Below, piece by piece: positions 35,512 through 44,507 of a DNA stretch of 64,000 bases. The stretch spans positions 1-64,000 of the forward strand of contig DAJC01000027.1 of NCBI GenBank assembly GCA_002498845.1. Direction: 5' to 3'. The notes under the pieces were generated by a model, which saw only the letters and a program-made list of their open reading frames with translations, was not told the DNA's origin and did not search any database. The translations under genes and the position numbers were made by a program. Each line of letters opens with the position of its first letter. Within the stretch, counting starts at the first letter, position 1. This DNA comes from Thermoplasmatales archaeon UBA509. Lineage in GTDB: Archaea > Thermoplasmatota > Thermoplasmata > Thermoplasmatales > Thermoplasmataceae.

Positions 35512-35535
35512 GTGCTTGCTGCATCAAGTCGAAAG

Positions 35536-36138
35536 GTGAAGAAAGTGGCAGTCAAGCTGAATAAAGGGCTCGTGGAGGTATATACAGGAAATGGAAAGGG
35601 GAAAACAACTGCTGCATTTGGACTTGCCTTCAGGGCACTTGGATGGGGCTTGAGAGTTTACGTAATCCAGTTCATGAAGCTTGGCACATATGGCGAGAAC
35701 AGACTGGCAACCAAAATTGATGACAACCTTGTGGTGGAATATGTGGGGATGCCGTATTTCATAGCATGGGAGGAAGATATTCCTGCTGAGGACAGGAAGA
35801 GGATCAGGAATGTAGTCATCAGGCCACGGGGCAACCCTCCCGAGGAGTATGTGGAAAAAACCATGAAAGCTTTCAGAACAATGAAGGATCAGGTCTATGG
35901 CGGAAACTGGGACGTTGTAATAATGGACGAGATCAATGTTGCAGTTTATTATAATCTGCTTCCTCTGCAGGAGGTCCTTGACTTTATAGATAACAGACCA
36001 ATCCACACTGAAATAGTCCTGACAGGAAGGAAAATGCCTGATCAGATAATTGAAAGAGCGGACCTCATAACGGATATGAGGGAAGTAAAACATCCCTATG
36101 CTGCAGGCGTTCCTGCCAGAAAGGGCATAGATTACTGA
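35536..36138 (+). CDS. cobO: Cob(I)yrinic acid a,c-diamide adenosyltransferase
   Basis: 200 residues from GTG 35536 (208 from GTG 35512). The P-loop TGNGKGKTT, unusual in order and typical of CobA/BtuR/CobO, opens the enzyme; DVVIMDEINVAVYYNLL supplies the acidic DEIN motif. It transfers adenosyl from ATP to corrinoid cobalt in cobalamin synthesis or salvage. The start at 35536 is chosen from its distance to the TATA-like box; GTG 35512 remains possible. Confidence 0.9.
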   Translation: MKKVAVKLNKGLVEVYTGNGKGKTTAAFGLAFRALGWGLRVYVIQFMKLGTYGENRLATKIDDNLVVEYVGMPYFIAWEEDIPAEDRKRIRNVVIRPRGNPPEEYVEKTMKAFRTMKDQVYGGNWDVVIMDEINVAVYYNLLPLQEVLDFIDNRPIHTEIVLTGRKMPDQIIERADLITDMREVKHPYAAGVPARKGIDY

Positions 36139-36241
36139 CGTATCTGGGATACAATTAGTGGAAGGAAAACGTCACAAGACACTTAACAGCATTGCCATAT
36201 GCCGCAGGTTAATTATTTAAGGTCTGGCATTATATATTTCA

Positions 36242-38932
36242 ATGCTTCTTCCACCGGACACTGATGTACTGGTCGTTGCAAACCCCGGAACAGGAAAGAC
36301 ATGGGAGATTGCAGACACTGTTATTGGCCTGCTGAAGAACGGTGTGCCGGGCCAGAGGATCGCCTGCCTTACATTCACAAACAGGGCAGCCAGAGAGATG
36401 TTTGATAGGATAATGCAGATGGCTGCTGGTGATACCTCACTTCTACAATCCATCTATTCAATGGATATAGGCACCATGCACAGCCTGGCATTCAGAATGG
36501 ATGAGGAGAGCACTCCTGACGATCTTGTTTCAAATTCACTTCTCCGTTTCTTAATTTTCAGGAAACTCAGGGAGCTGAAGACATTCAACTATTCAGATGA
36601 TTATGTGAAATCAGATATTGTGCCACGGTTCGAAAACATGATCAGGTACATCAAGAGCTTCGGGATTTATCCACAGGACATAAACTCGGAGAAGGTTCTT
36701 GAAATTATAAGGGACAAGCTGGTGGACCAGGAAGATGATCAGATCGGGGTGGATGGCTATGAACGCCTTCTGCATGATTTCACCGAAATTTACGCATTCT
36801 ATGAAGATTACAAGAAAGGACACAGAATGGTTGATTACAATGACATCCTGCACAATTACCTGATCCAGATAGATGCTCCGGTGAAGGATTATGTTCTTGT
36901 GGACGAGTTTCAGGACTTAAGCAGGGAACAGGTTTCGCTTGCAGAGAGAATCGCAACAAGGAGATTCTTTGTGGGGGACAGGAAGCAGTCCATATTCGGA
37001 TTCCAGGGGGGAAGTTTGTCCCAGTTCAACGAATTCATTTCCCGGCAGGGCTACAGCAAAGTGACGAAGAAAATCAACAGGAGAAGCACCAACAATATTC
37101 TGAACTATTCATCAAGGCTACTGGAATCAAGGATTTCAGATGGCTCAATTTCCAGCGAACTTCAGGGTTTCCATAATCCAGAGAAGGGAGACGGCGAGAA
37201 GGTTACGGTAATTACTGCCGATGAGCCAGAAAGCGCTGCAGTTAATGCACTTACCGATATGCTTAACAGAGGAATTACAGGAGATTACGCAATTATTGTC
37301 AGGACAAACACACAGCTTGCAAGGATCCACAAACTTCTTTCCAGCACTGGACTGCAGTTCTCCTCAACACTAACCAAGGGTCGGCCATCGGACCAATTGA
37401 ATGAGGTAATGTCCTTCTTAAGGGGTATTCTCCTGCCCGGCAGAGATTATCTTAAGAGGGCCCTTTTCACACCATTTTCAGGACTTTCATTTCACGAGGC
37501 TGTGGAAATCTCAGAGAAACTTCATAACAGTCAGGATGAATCCATCGTTCCGTCCCGCATCTCAGACCTGCGTGGAATGAATACTGGCATAGAGGTTGTG
37601 CGTACAGCACTGGATCAGGTCATAATCCCCATATCGGTTTCACTGGGACAGGAGTACTTCTCTGCTGCCTCTTCCATTTATTCTGCTTCCGCTGACTATC
37701 TGAACAACGTCACCGAATTCCAGCCGGAGGATTATCTGGATTTCCTGGACATGTCTGTTCTCGATCAGGAGGAAGACCTGAAGAAATCTCAAATCAATAT
37801 ACTGACTGTGCACAAGGCCAAAGGACAGGAGTTCCATAATGTAATTTACATTCCTTCACACACAAACGGGAGGTTGAAGTTCCTGGATCTGCTGTCATAT
37901 GCCATTGTATCAAGCATTACCGGGATAGATGTGGAATCTGACCTTCGTGACGAACCCTACAGGATTGACTACGTCGCAATGACGCGGGCAAGGGAGAGGC
38001 TCATTGTTGTTACAGATCGCAGAACATGGAAGGAATTTTACCTGGATGATAAAATATGCCAGATTGTGGAGAATCATACGCAATCAGATTTTAGTCTTGT
38101 TAGAAAATATGATGCGGCATATTCCATGTTCGTCAATGGAAGGACAGAGGACGCAGCTAAAATAATAAGAGAAGACAGGGACTGGATCAGGAGGAGAATC
38201 TCACAGTATTTTTCAAATCTTACTGAACTTTCACCCTCACTGGTAAAGCTGGCAGCATCGCCGTGGGACTTCCTGCATGAAAACATTCTGGGAATAAGGG
38301 AGCAGAGGCAGAGTGCTGCCACCGGCATCGAATTTCATCGCCTTGCTGAACAATACACAACTGGCAGGGTCAATGCCAGCGAAATTCCGGATGCATTATC
38401 CGGAATGATTGGAGCAATTGATCAGATCATCGCCAGTATGCCGGGTAAATATGCCAGAAAGCCGTGGAAAACAGAGACAAGATTTTCAATTCCGCTCAGG
38501 GAGTTTCTTGTCATGGATCATATACCGCCTGACATGATCATGAAGGGAACTATCGATGCGATTTTTTCTGCTCAGGACGGGAGTTCCCACCTTATCCTGG
38601 ATTACAAGACGAGTAGGGATATAAAGAGCGAATACTGGCAGCAGATATGGTCATACTGCAGGCTTTTTTCAGCTTCAACGGGCACAGATCCTGCCAGCAT
38701 CCAGGGAGCCATAGCCTATGTGAATCTCAGGGGACCGGTTAATTCCGGGACGCCTGAATCCGAACTTATCATTAGGGAATTCAGTGATCTGAACAGGCAG
38801 TCCAGGACAGTGACGGAAGGAATACTGAAGGTGTTGCAGTTCCGGGAAGATCCGGAAATGTTCATTCAGTTACTTCTTTCCAGGAAGCCCCAGCGTGACC
38901 TTGACATGCGCCTTGCCGGTTTACTGGACTGA
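36242..38932 (+). CDS. UvrD/AddA-type superfamily 1 helicase fused to a RecB-like nuclease
   Basis: 896 residues. Walker A ANPGTGKT (13-20), LTFTNRAAREM, VDEFQDLS, GDRKQSIFGFQGG, ILTVHKAKGQEF and AMTRARERL are the SF1A motifs. The C-terminal ~200 residues hold GIEFHRLAEQY and the RecB-type nuclease motif LDYKTS with Q/Y motif YWQQIWSYCRL, so it is a helicase-nuclease like AddA or archaeal PD-(D/E)xK-UvrD fusions. It would resect or unwind DNA from breaks. No AddB-like partner is next door. It overlaps the convergent MFS gene by 12 bases. ATG 36242 has TATA-like sequence just upstream. Confidence 0.85.
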   Translation: MLLPPDTDVLVVANPGTGKTWEIADTVIGLLKNGVPGQRIACLTFTNRAAREMFDRIMQMAAGDTSLLQSIYSMDIGTMHSLAFRMDEESTPDDLVSNSLLRFLIFRKLRELKTFNYSDDYVKSDIVPRFENMIRYIKSFGIYPQDINSEKVLEIIRDKLVDQEDDQIGVDGYERLLHDFTEIYAFYEDYKKGHRMVDYNDILHNYLIQIDAPVKDYVLVDEFQDLSREQVSLAERIATRRFFVGDRKQSIFGFQGGSLSQFNEFISRQGYSKVTKKINRRSTNNILNYSSRLLESRISDGSISSELQGFHNPEKGDGEKVTVITADEPESAAVNALTDMLNRGITGDYAIIVRTNTQLARIHKLLSSTGLQFSSTLTKGRPSDQLNEVMSFLRGILLPGRDYLKRALFTPFSGLSFHEAVEISEKLHNSQDESIVPSRISDLRGMNTGIEVVRTALDQVIIPISVSLGQEYFSAASSIYSASADYLNNVTEFQPEDYLDFLDMSVLDQEEDLKKSQINILTVHKAKGQEFHNVIYIPSHTNGRLKFLDLLSYAIVSSITGIDVESDLRDEPYRIDYVAMTRARERLIVVTDRRTWKEFYLDDKICQIVENHTQSDFSLVRKYDAAYSMFVNGRTEDAAKIIREDRDWIRRRISQYFSNLTELSPSLVKLAASPWDFLHENILGIREQRQSAATGIEFHRLAEQYTTGRVNASEIPDALSGMIGAIDQIIASMPGKYARKPWKTETRFSIPLREFLVMDHIPPDMIMKGTIDAIFSAQDGSSHLILDYKTSRDIKSEYWQQIWSYCRLFSASTGTDPASIQGAIAYVNLRGPVNSGTPESELIIREFSDLNRQSRTVTEGILKVLQFREDPEMFIQLLLSRKPQRDLDMRLAGLLD

Positions 38933-40138
38933 CGATTCCTTTTCTGGCAACCGCAGGTTTTCCATCTGAATGGTGACAGATCTCCGAAGTGCCGTTCCTG
39001 CAAGGACTGCAATCAGAACTATTGATCCCGTAATTATCATGAGCATCCGGACGCCAATCAGTTCAATGGTCAATATGTAGAGAACCAGTAAAGATATTCT
39101 GGCTGCGACCGTCAGAATGTACACATTTCCATTGAAGCGCCCGATCTCCTCCGCAGGAACATTCCTCATTACAAGTGTATTTCTTGATATCCTATTGCCA
39201 GCATTTCCTGTGCCATGGCTGGCCTGAAAGAGGAAGAATATTGCAATAATTGGAAACATGGGCATAAGGAGGCTTCCTGCTACATAGATCAGCGAAAACA
39301 TCATGGCGGACCTGAATTCTCCCATTTTCTTAATTGACAAAGGAGCCAAAATGCCTGCTGTAACTGCGGACAGAGCATAAATTATTTCGGATTCAGCAAG
39401 AGTCCCTGGCGTACCATTGAGTAGTTGAGCTATGAAGATTGGTTTAAGATAATTGCCTGAGACTACAGCAACATAGGGCATGTTAAAAAGGAATATGAAC
39501 AGGGCCGCGCTCCATCTCATTTTCCGGCTTGTTGAAATACCGGCACTGGGTGAACTTCGGGCAGGAAACTGTAAGCACACATTACGGACATATGCAAGCG
39601 GAAGCAATAACAGCACCCCGGCTGCACCGCTGGCCAGAAGAATGTATGGAAATGGCACAACGTTCCAGAGTATTGTGGAAAGTAACGCTCCCATGATGAC
39701 GGGCGTCTGCCCCAGTACCTCTGAAAGCCCATTGTAATTTCCGGCATCCCTGCTCCTTATCATGGACTGCGCCATTGAAGCATAGACCTGGTATGAAACT
39801 GTATAATAAATTTCAATGATGAGGAGCATCACTAGAAGTATTACTTCATAGTGCCCCATCAGGAAAATCTCAAATCCGGCTGCCAGAGTGGAGATGGAGA
39901 ATACCGCCTGATTGATCGTCTGTATTTTTTTTCGGTTAAACCGGTCAATGGCCCTGGACAGGTACGGCTGTATTAAGAGTTCGGCAACAAGCGACAGGAT
40001 CATTGCAGAACCGAAAGCCGCCAGGAACGATCTGTTGTCGGCGAGCCTGAAAATTACATCGATATCCGCAGGCACAGGTGCGATGATGCTTGCAAACCTT
40101 GCCATGGATAGGTTTCGAAATTGACTGCCATCATTCAT
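38921..40138 (-). CDS. Major facilitator superfamily transporter
   Basis: 405 residues with about 12 hydrophobic segments. The loop after the second helix, RAIDRFNRKKIQTINQ, resembles the MFS motif A position (D-R-x-x-R-K). No substrate can be read from the sequence. It lies divergent from the SufR-like regulator with 88 bases between the starts, so it may be its target. Confidence 0.75.
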   Translation of the reverse strand: MNDGSQFRNLSMARFASIIAPVPADIDVIFRLADNRSFLAAFGSAMILSLVAELLIQPYLSRAIDRFNRKKIQTINQAVFSISTLAAGFEIFLMGHYEVILLVMLLIIEIYYTVSYQVYASMAQSMIRSRDAGNYNGLSEVLGQTPVIMGALLSTILWNVVPFPYILLASGAAGVLLLLPLAYVRNVCLQFPARSSPSAGISTSRKMRWSAALFIFLFNMPYVAVVSGNYLKPIFIAQLLNGTPGTLAESEIIYALSAVTAGILAPLSIKKMGEFRSAMMFSLIYVAGSLLMPMFPIIAIFFLFQASHGTGNAGNRISRNTLVMRNVPAEEIGRFNGNVYILTVAARISLLVLYILTIELIGVRMLMIITGSIVLIAVLAGTALRRSVTIQMENLRLPEKESSVQ

Positions 40139-40226
40139 TGTGAACGTCGGATCAGTCTGGAGGCAATAATAAAGAAAACAATTTGTAAAGTTTATAAATT
40201 AAATATGATAAAATTTAATTGCCTGA

Positions 40227-40874
40227 ATGCACTGGCAGATTATGCAGGAATATCCCACCGAAACGAGGTTGATCCTTGTTCTGAAGGAAAAAGGGCAGAG
40301 AAGCCTCCAGGATCTATCCCACGACCTTGGAATCTCAAAAATGGGAGTGCTGAATCACATAAAACACCTTGAATCCAGGGGGCTTGTGAGAAGAATCCAG
40401 AAGAAAGGACGCGTGGGAAGGCCGTACTATCTATTCGCTGTTACGGAGGATTCCAAAGAGAATCTGGCAAATTCAAACGCCTGGATGCTGCAGAATCTGG
40501 TCAGCTACCTGAAAGAAACCGGGCATTCAGACCTTATGGAGCAGTTTCTCAGGGACAGGTATGAACAGATAAGAATTGATTATGAGAAGAGGCTGAGTCA
40601 TCTTGGTAAAGACCAGAAAATCCAGGAACTGGTAAGGATGAGGGAAGACGAGAGTTATTTTCCTGTCCTCAGGGATATGGGCCACGACTCATTTGATCTG
40701 CAGGAATTCAACTGCCCCATATATCAGATCTCCAGATATTTTGGAATTGCCTGCAATCTGGAAACCAGCTTGTTTTCATCTGTTCTGGACATGGACGTGG
40801 AATCGACTCACAGACAGGTTGATGGCCATGGCGTCTGCAGATTCCTCATACGGCCACATGCTCATAGGGAATGA
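40227..40874 (+). CDS. SufR/DeoR-type iron-sulfur-like transcriptional regulator
   Basis: 215 residues. A winged helix (SLQDLSHDLGISKMGVLNHIKHLESRGLVRR) is at about residues 26-58. The C-terminal CPIYQISRYFGIACNLE...VDGHGVCRFLI follows the SufR cluster-binding pattern: Cys163, Cys176 and Cys204 are present, while the third Cys position (about 190) is Asp. It may sense an Fe-S cluster or metal. ATG 40242 is an alternative start. TATA-like A/T-rich sequence lies at about 40190-40210. Confidence 0.75.
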   Translation: MHWQIMQEYPTETRLILVLKEKGQRSLQDLSHDLGISKMGVLNHIKHLESRGLVRRIQKKGRVGRPYYLFAVTEDSKENLANSNAWMLQNLVSYLKETGHSDLMEQFLRDRYEQIRIDYEKRLSHLGKDQKIQELVRMREDESYFPVLRDMGHDSFDLQEFNCPIYQISRYFGIACNLETSLFSSVLDMDVESTHRQVDGHGVCRFLIRPHAHRE

Positions 40875-40935
40875 TACTAAAATTGTAATAAACCAGAAGC
40901 TGAAAATGGCAAAAAATATAATGAATCTTCAGTAA

Positions 40936-41409
40936 TCAGTTCAGCTTTTCAACTTCCTTCTTTATTGCTTCGAAGTCCGGAAGGTTGCCGGCATTTTCAG
41001 TTACCCATTTATATTTCACGACTCCATCCTTGCCTATGAGAAATACCGCCCTCTTTGACGCGTGAAATCCCGGTATGTTAAGGAAACTGTCGTAAAGTAC
41101 GCCGTACTTCTTGCTAACTTCCGTTGTGATGTCACTGAGAAGCTCAAAGTTCAGTTTATTGGCCTTTGCAAATTCCGATTGGGCAAATGGGGTGTCTGTG
41201 CTGACTCCTATGACCTTTGCCTTGAGGTTGTTGAAGCTTGCCATGGAATCACGGAAGGTGCACATTTCCTGGGTGCAGACAGAAGTGAATGCTCCAGGGA
41301 AGAACGCAAGCACCACGTTCTGCCCTTTGTAATCTGACAGCTTCTTTTCCTTCAGCGACGCATCAAGCAGTTTGAATTCCGGTGCCTTTTCTCCGACATT
41401 TACTGACAT
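40936..41409 (-). CDS. Peroxiredoxin (AhpC/TSA, BCP-like)
   Basis: 157 residues from ATG 41409. The peroxidatic motif FFPGAFTSVCTQEMC gives Cys45 and Cys50, a C-x4-C pair as in bacterioferritin-comigratory-type peroxiredoxins. It reduces peroxides with a thiol donor. An in-frame ATG at 41451 is rejected because GAGGT lies close before 41409 and the family begins there. Confidence 0.93.
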   Translation of the reverse strand: MSVNVGEKAPEFKLLDASLKEKKLSDYKGQNVVLAFFPGAFTSVCTQEMCTFRDSMASFNNLKAKVIGVSTDTPFAQSEFAKANKLNFELLSDITTEVSKKYGVLYDSFLNIPGFHASKRAVFLIGKDGVVKYKWVTENAGNLPDFEAIKKEVEKLN

Positions 41410-41441
41410 ATAACTTCTACCTCTCAATACATACCATGCAC

Positions 41442-41466
41442 ATTGCATCACTTTTGATAATGCAAT
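41442..41466 (-). promoter_or_regulatory. ATTGCAT/ATGCAAT inverted repeat upstream of peroxiredoxin
   Basis: ATTGCAT (41442-41448) and ATGCAAT (41460-41466) are 7-bp perfect arms with an 11-base spacer. They lie about 33-57 bases before the peroxiredoxin ATG, a plausible operator position. The same half-site is the core of the palindrome before the RHH regulator gene (20651-20662). Confidence 0.5.
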
Positions 41467-41753
41467 TCATACGCCCTTTCAGGGCACACATGGTGTTCAA
41501 ATCATTGCACCAAGACATATAAAGACTTCTAAATTTTGAGCAGGACAAAGGACTTTGTGCAACCCCCTGATTATGCACCTTAAGAAATGCCATTTCCAAT
41601 CATTTGCTGATTCATGATACGGAACGATCCCTGTGATCCCCGGATAATGTCACAACGCAAAATTGTGTCTTATTCCCGGGAATCTCAGTTCACCTGTATG
41701 GTAAATTGAGCCAGGGATGAATTGACCATCTTGAAAGGGGGCGTGTCGCAATA

Positions 41754-41763
41754 GCATAAATAC
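41754..41763 (+). promoter_or_regulatory. TATA-like box of dph6
   Basis: GCATAAATAC is centred about 23 bases before the GTG start at 41781, as expected when transcription starts at the codon itself (leaderless). Confidence 0.5.
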
Positions 41764-41780
41764 CATTTTACGATTCACCC

Positions 41781-42440
41781 GTGTTGAAATCAGTATGGCT
41801 TCTTTCCGGAGGAAAGGACTCTTTTCTTGCTGCCGAGACTGCACGGGATCAGGGACATGAGATAGGCTTAGCCTTAACTGTAATACCAGAGGAATTCTCA
41901 TTGATGTATCATTACCCGAACGCATCAAAAGCTGAACTTGTGGCCGGAATGCGTGGAACTCCATGGATGAGTGTTTCCGAAGACAGGTTAGCTTCCACTC
42001 TAACCGATCTCAGGAAGCAAGGTTATGATGAACTGATCTCTGGGGCCATTGCCTCGGAGTACCAGAAGACACGTCTGGAAAAATTATGCACTGAAATAGG
42101 AATGGTATCATTCACGCCGCTCTGGCACAAAGATCAGTCAGACATAATCAGGGAGCTTATACTGAGGGGAATAGGCGCAATTATTGTTTCCGTGTCAGCA
42201 GAGGGCTTCACTGAAAAAGATATAGGAAGATCCATAGATGATGATTTCCTCAGGGATCTGGAGAGCAGGAACAAGCGCTATGGGATTAACATAGCCGGGG
42301 AAGGTGGGGAATATGAAAGCTTTGTGCATTCTGCATATGGATGCAGCATAAGCATCAGCCGGTCCCACAAGATATGGGAAGGTTCCCATGGATACCTTAT
42401 CATAGACGACACTGAGCTTGTTCAGTCAAGGGTTGTCTGA
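41781..42440 (+). CDS. dph6: Diphthine--ammonia ligase Dph6
   Basis: 219 residues of the adenine-nucleotide alpha-hydrolase/ATP-pyrophosphatase fold: SGGKDS at 9-14 and GEGGEYESFVHS near the C-terminus. It converts diphthine to diphthamide on aEF-2 using ATP and ammonium. The start is GTG. Its 3' end overlaps the convergent winged-helix gene by 19 bases. Confidence 0.9.
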   Translation: MLKSVWLLSGGKDSFLAAETARDQGHEIGLALTVIPEEFSLMYHYPNASKAELVAGMRGTPWMSVSEDRLASTLTDLRKQGYDELISGAIASEYQKTRLEKLCTEIGMVSFTPLWHKDQSDIIRELILRGIGAIIVSVSAEGFTEKDIGRSIDDDFLRDLESRNKRYGINIAGEGGEYESFVHSAYGCSISISRSHKIWEGSHGYLIIDDTELVQSRVV

Positions 42441-43009
42441 ACATTGTCCTGATCAGCAGGCGAGAAACGTTTCAGATCCATTGAGATATAGATGATCTCC
42501 CTGAGTATTCTCATTAATCTGGACAGGTCCCTGGTCTCTGGCTCCATCATTGTGTTGGACTGCGGTATCTTTATTCCCTGGTCGCCCAGTTTCTCGATCA
42601 TTTCCATTTTTTTTGGAGACATTACCTTCCTGTAATCCCTTGCTGGATCCACGTTGCAACGCTCCAGCTCCCTGGCAAATATGGGTCTGTTGAACAGGTA
42701 GTTAAGCACGAGGAGTGCGTCACCCCCCGAATCTTCACTCCCTGTTCTTGTTACTGCCAGGCCAACAAGATCATAGATATCGCGGCTTCCGTTCTGGTTG
42801 ATTGAATAAATCCTTGAAGGTTTTATCTCCTTCTCACGCAGGAAACCGGAATCCACCATTGCCTTGAGATACCCCGTAAGGACCAGGCGATGTAGAGATC
42901 TCCCCTTTTCCTCAAGAGATTTCTGGAGCCCTGATATTGACTTTTCCTCGGTGGTGAGGTCGGAGATAATATCGTCCTTCAGCAGCCTTTCAGTATGAAG
43001 AGAGTTCAT
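42422..43009 (-). CDS. Winged-helix-like hypothetical protein downstream of purB
   Basis: 195 residues from ATG 43009, which overlaps the purB stop by 4 bases; an upstream in-frame start at 43069 is not needed. Residues about 25-65 (IISDLTTEEKSISGLQKSLEEKGRSLHRLVLTGYL...) resemble an archaeal HTH/winged helix. The rest is helical with an MMEPETRDLSRLMRILREI helix near the end. Possibly a regulator or nucleic-acid-binding protein; no family recognised. Confidence 0.6.
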   Translation of the reverse strand: MNSLHTERLLKDDIISDLTTEEKSISGLQKSLEEKGRSLHRLVLTGYLKAMVDSGFLREKEIKPSRIYSINQNGSRDIYDLVGLAVTRTGSEDSGGDALLVLNYLFNRPIFARELERCNVDPARDYRKVMSPKKMEMIEKLGDQGIKIPQSNTMMEPETRDLSRLMRILREIIYISMDLKRFSPADQDNVQTTLD

Positions 43010-44370
43010 GTGTTTCCACCATCCTTTCCAGCACTGATAATGAGGGTTTCCTCGAGTACCCTTTCGCATATCCTGGAGGCACTTCCAGTGAATGTTCTGG
43101 GGTCGGCAAGTCCCTTCTCAACACCCCGGGGAAGCCTTTTAAGGTAGCCCCCATCCTTGAGTGTCTTCAATAGCGACGAATGTGTTGCGTGTGCCCTCAT
43201 GGCAGCCTCCCTCACCAGTTCATGCGCCTCCTGGCGTGGAACCCCTGCCCTGGTCATTTCCGAAACCAGCCTTTCGGAAAGGACAAAATCATCATCCATG
43301 AGATTCTGCAGCATCCTCTCAGGAAAGACAAGCAGAGTTTCAAGAATCTCGGCCATCTTAACCATTGCATGGTCCGAAAGGATGCATACGTATGGAATTA
43401 TGAACCTTTCTGCAGCACTGTTTGTAAGGTCACGTTCATGCCAGGTGACAGCCCCCTCGTATTCAGGTATTATGAAACTCCGGACAAGACGCGAGATACT
43501 GCAAACGTTCTCGGAATTGATTGGGTTGACCTTGCTGGGCATTGAGCTCGATCCAACCTGCTTTTCCATATCAAAAAATTCAGAAACCTCACCAATCTCT
43601 GGTCTCTGCAGGTTCCTGATCTCTGTGGCAACCTTCTCAAGCGAAGTCACTATGCCATTGATGACAGACAAGAACTCGATGTACCTGTCTCTATTGACAA
43701 CCTGAGATGATGCGCTTTCCGGAGCAAGCCCAAGCAACTCCATAACCCGGTCCTGAATTTCAAGTGCTGCGTCTCCAAGGGCTGCGCCTGTTCCAACTGG
43801 TCCCATTATCTTACCGGCAAGTATCCTCTTTCTTGTTTCTTTCACTCTTATAACGTGCCGGTTCATCTCTGAGAGATAAACAGCCATCTTCAGTCCGAAT
43901 GTGATTGGACTGGCGTGTTGCCCGTGGGTTCTTCCAAGCATTACTGAATCCTTGTGCTTCCTTACAAGTGAGGACATAGCATTCTGAATCCTTGAAAGAT
44001 CATCCTGGAGGTAAGCATAGAACTCCTGTATCTGCAGGGCTGTTGCTGTATCTATTATATCGTTGGAAGTGACTCCAAAATGGACATAGCTTGCACCTTC
44101 ATGGCATTTCTCGGTGAGTGCCTTCACCATTGCCATAATATCATGCTTTATTTCAGCCTCTATTTCCCTGACTCTCTGCACTTTAACAGCGTTGGAATCC
44201 ACAACATTCACTATGTCAATGTAAGCTTCTCTGGGAATCAGGTTATGCTCTGATTCTGCCTGGGCCAGGAATTTTTCAACTTTCAGCATATGGCGAAGCT
44301 TTGACTCCTCAGAAAATATGGATTTTACGGCATCTCTGCCATATCTGTATTCTATGGGTGATATCGACAC
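43006..44370 (-). CDS. purB: Adenylosuccinate lyase
   Basis: 454 residues of the fumarase/aspartase superfamily with signature SSSMPSKVNP and GRTHGQHASPITFG. It acts twice in purine synthesis: splitting SAICAR and adenylosuccinate, releasing fumarate. The start is GTG (MSISPIEYRYG). purC is elsewhere in the window (58658). The next gene overlaps its stop by 4 bases. Confidence 0.95.
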   Translation of the reverse strand: MSISPIEYRYGRDAVKSIFSEESKLRHMLKVEKFLAQAESEHNLIPREAYIDIVNVVDSNAVKVQRVREIEAEIKHDIMAMVKALTEKCHEGASYVHFGVTSNDIIDTATALQIQEFYAYLQDDLSRIQNAMSSLVRKHKDSVMLGRTHGQHASPITFGLKMAVYLSEMNRHVIRVKETRKRILAGKIMGPVGTGAALGDAALEIQDRVMELLGLAPESASSQVVNRDRYIEFLSVINGIVTSLEKVATEIRNLQRPEIGEVSEFFDMEKQVGSSSMPSKVNPINSENVCSISRLVRSFIIPEYEGAVTWHERDLTNSAAERFIIPYVCILSDHAMVKMAEILETLLVFPERMLQNLMDDDFVLSERLVSEMTRAGVPRQEAHELVREAAMRAHATHSSLLKTLKDGGYLKRLPRGVEKGLADPRTFTGSASRICERVLEETLIISAGKDGGNT

Positions 44371-44377
44371 ATGGGTT

Positions 44378-44450
44378 TATTGGCATGATGTCCTAAAAAC
44401 TTTCCAGAGGAGTGATCTGGTGGCTGATAAATCCAAACGTATTGGCATGA
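44378..44450. repeat. Direct repeat TATTGGCATGA between purB and pilin genes
   Basis: The 11-mer TATTGGCATGA occurs at 44378-44388 and 44440-44450, 62 bases apart (about six helical turns). The first copy is 8 bases from the purB start, the second 58 bases before the pilin ATG. It could be a regulator site or chance. Confidence 0.4.
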
Positions 44451-44507
44451 AACTTTTCCGTACAGATTGACTCTGCAGATAATTAATTAAGGCACAAGTA
44501 CAATCAC

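Larger units (their letters stand above)
41410..41780. other. 371-base gap between peroxiredoxin and dph6 genes
   Basis: No supported gene. It holds the ATTGCAT...ATGCAAT inverted repeat (41442-41466), a small GCCC-TTTCA-GGGC hairpin (41473-41485), an ATATAAAG box near 41517, and at 41754-41763 the TATA-like GCATAAATAC of dph6. Short minus- and plus-strand frames in it look random. Confidence 0.6.

Noticed and set aside
41473-41485. GCCC-TTTCA-GGGC hairpin as a third IS200/IS605 relic
   Set aside because: Only a 4-bp stem and no GATGTCA-like sequence following; could be chance.
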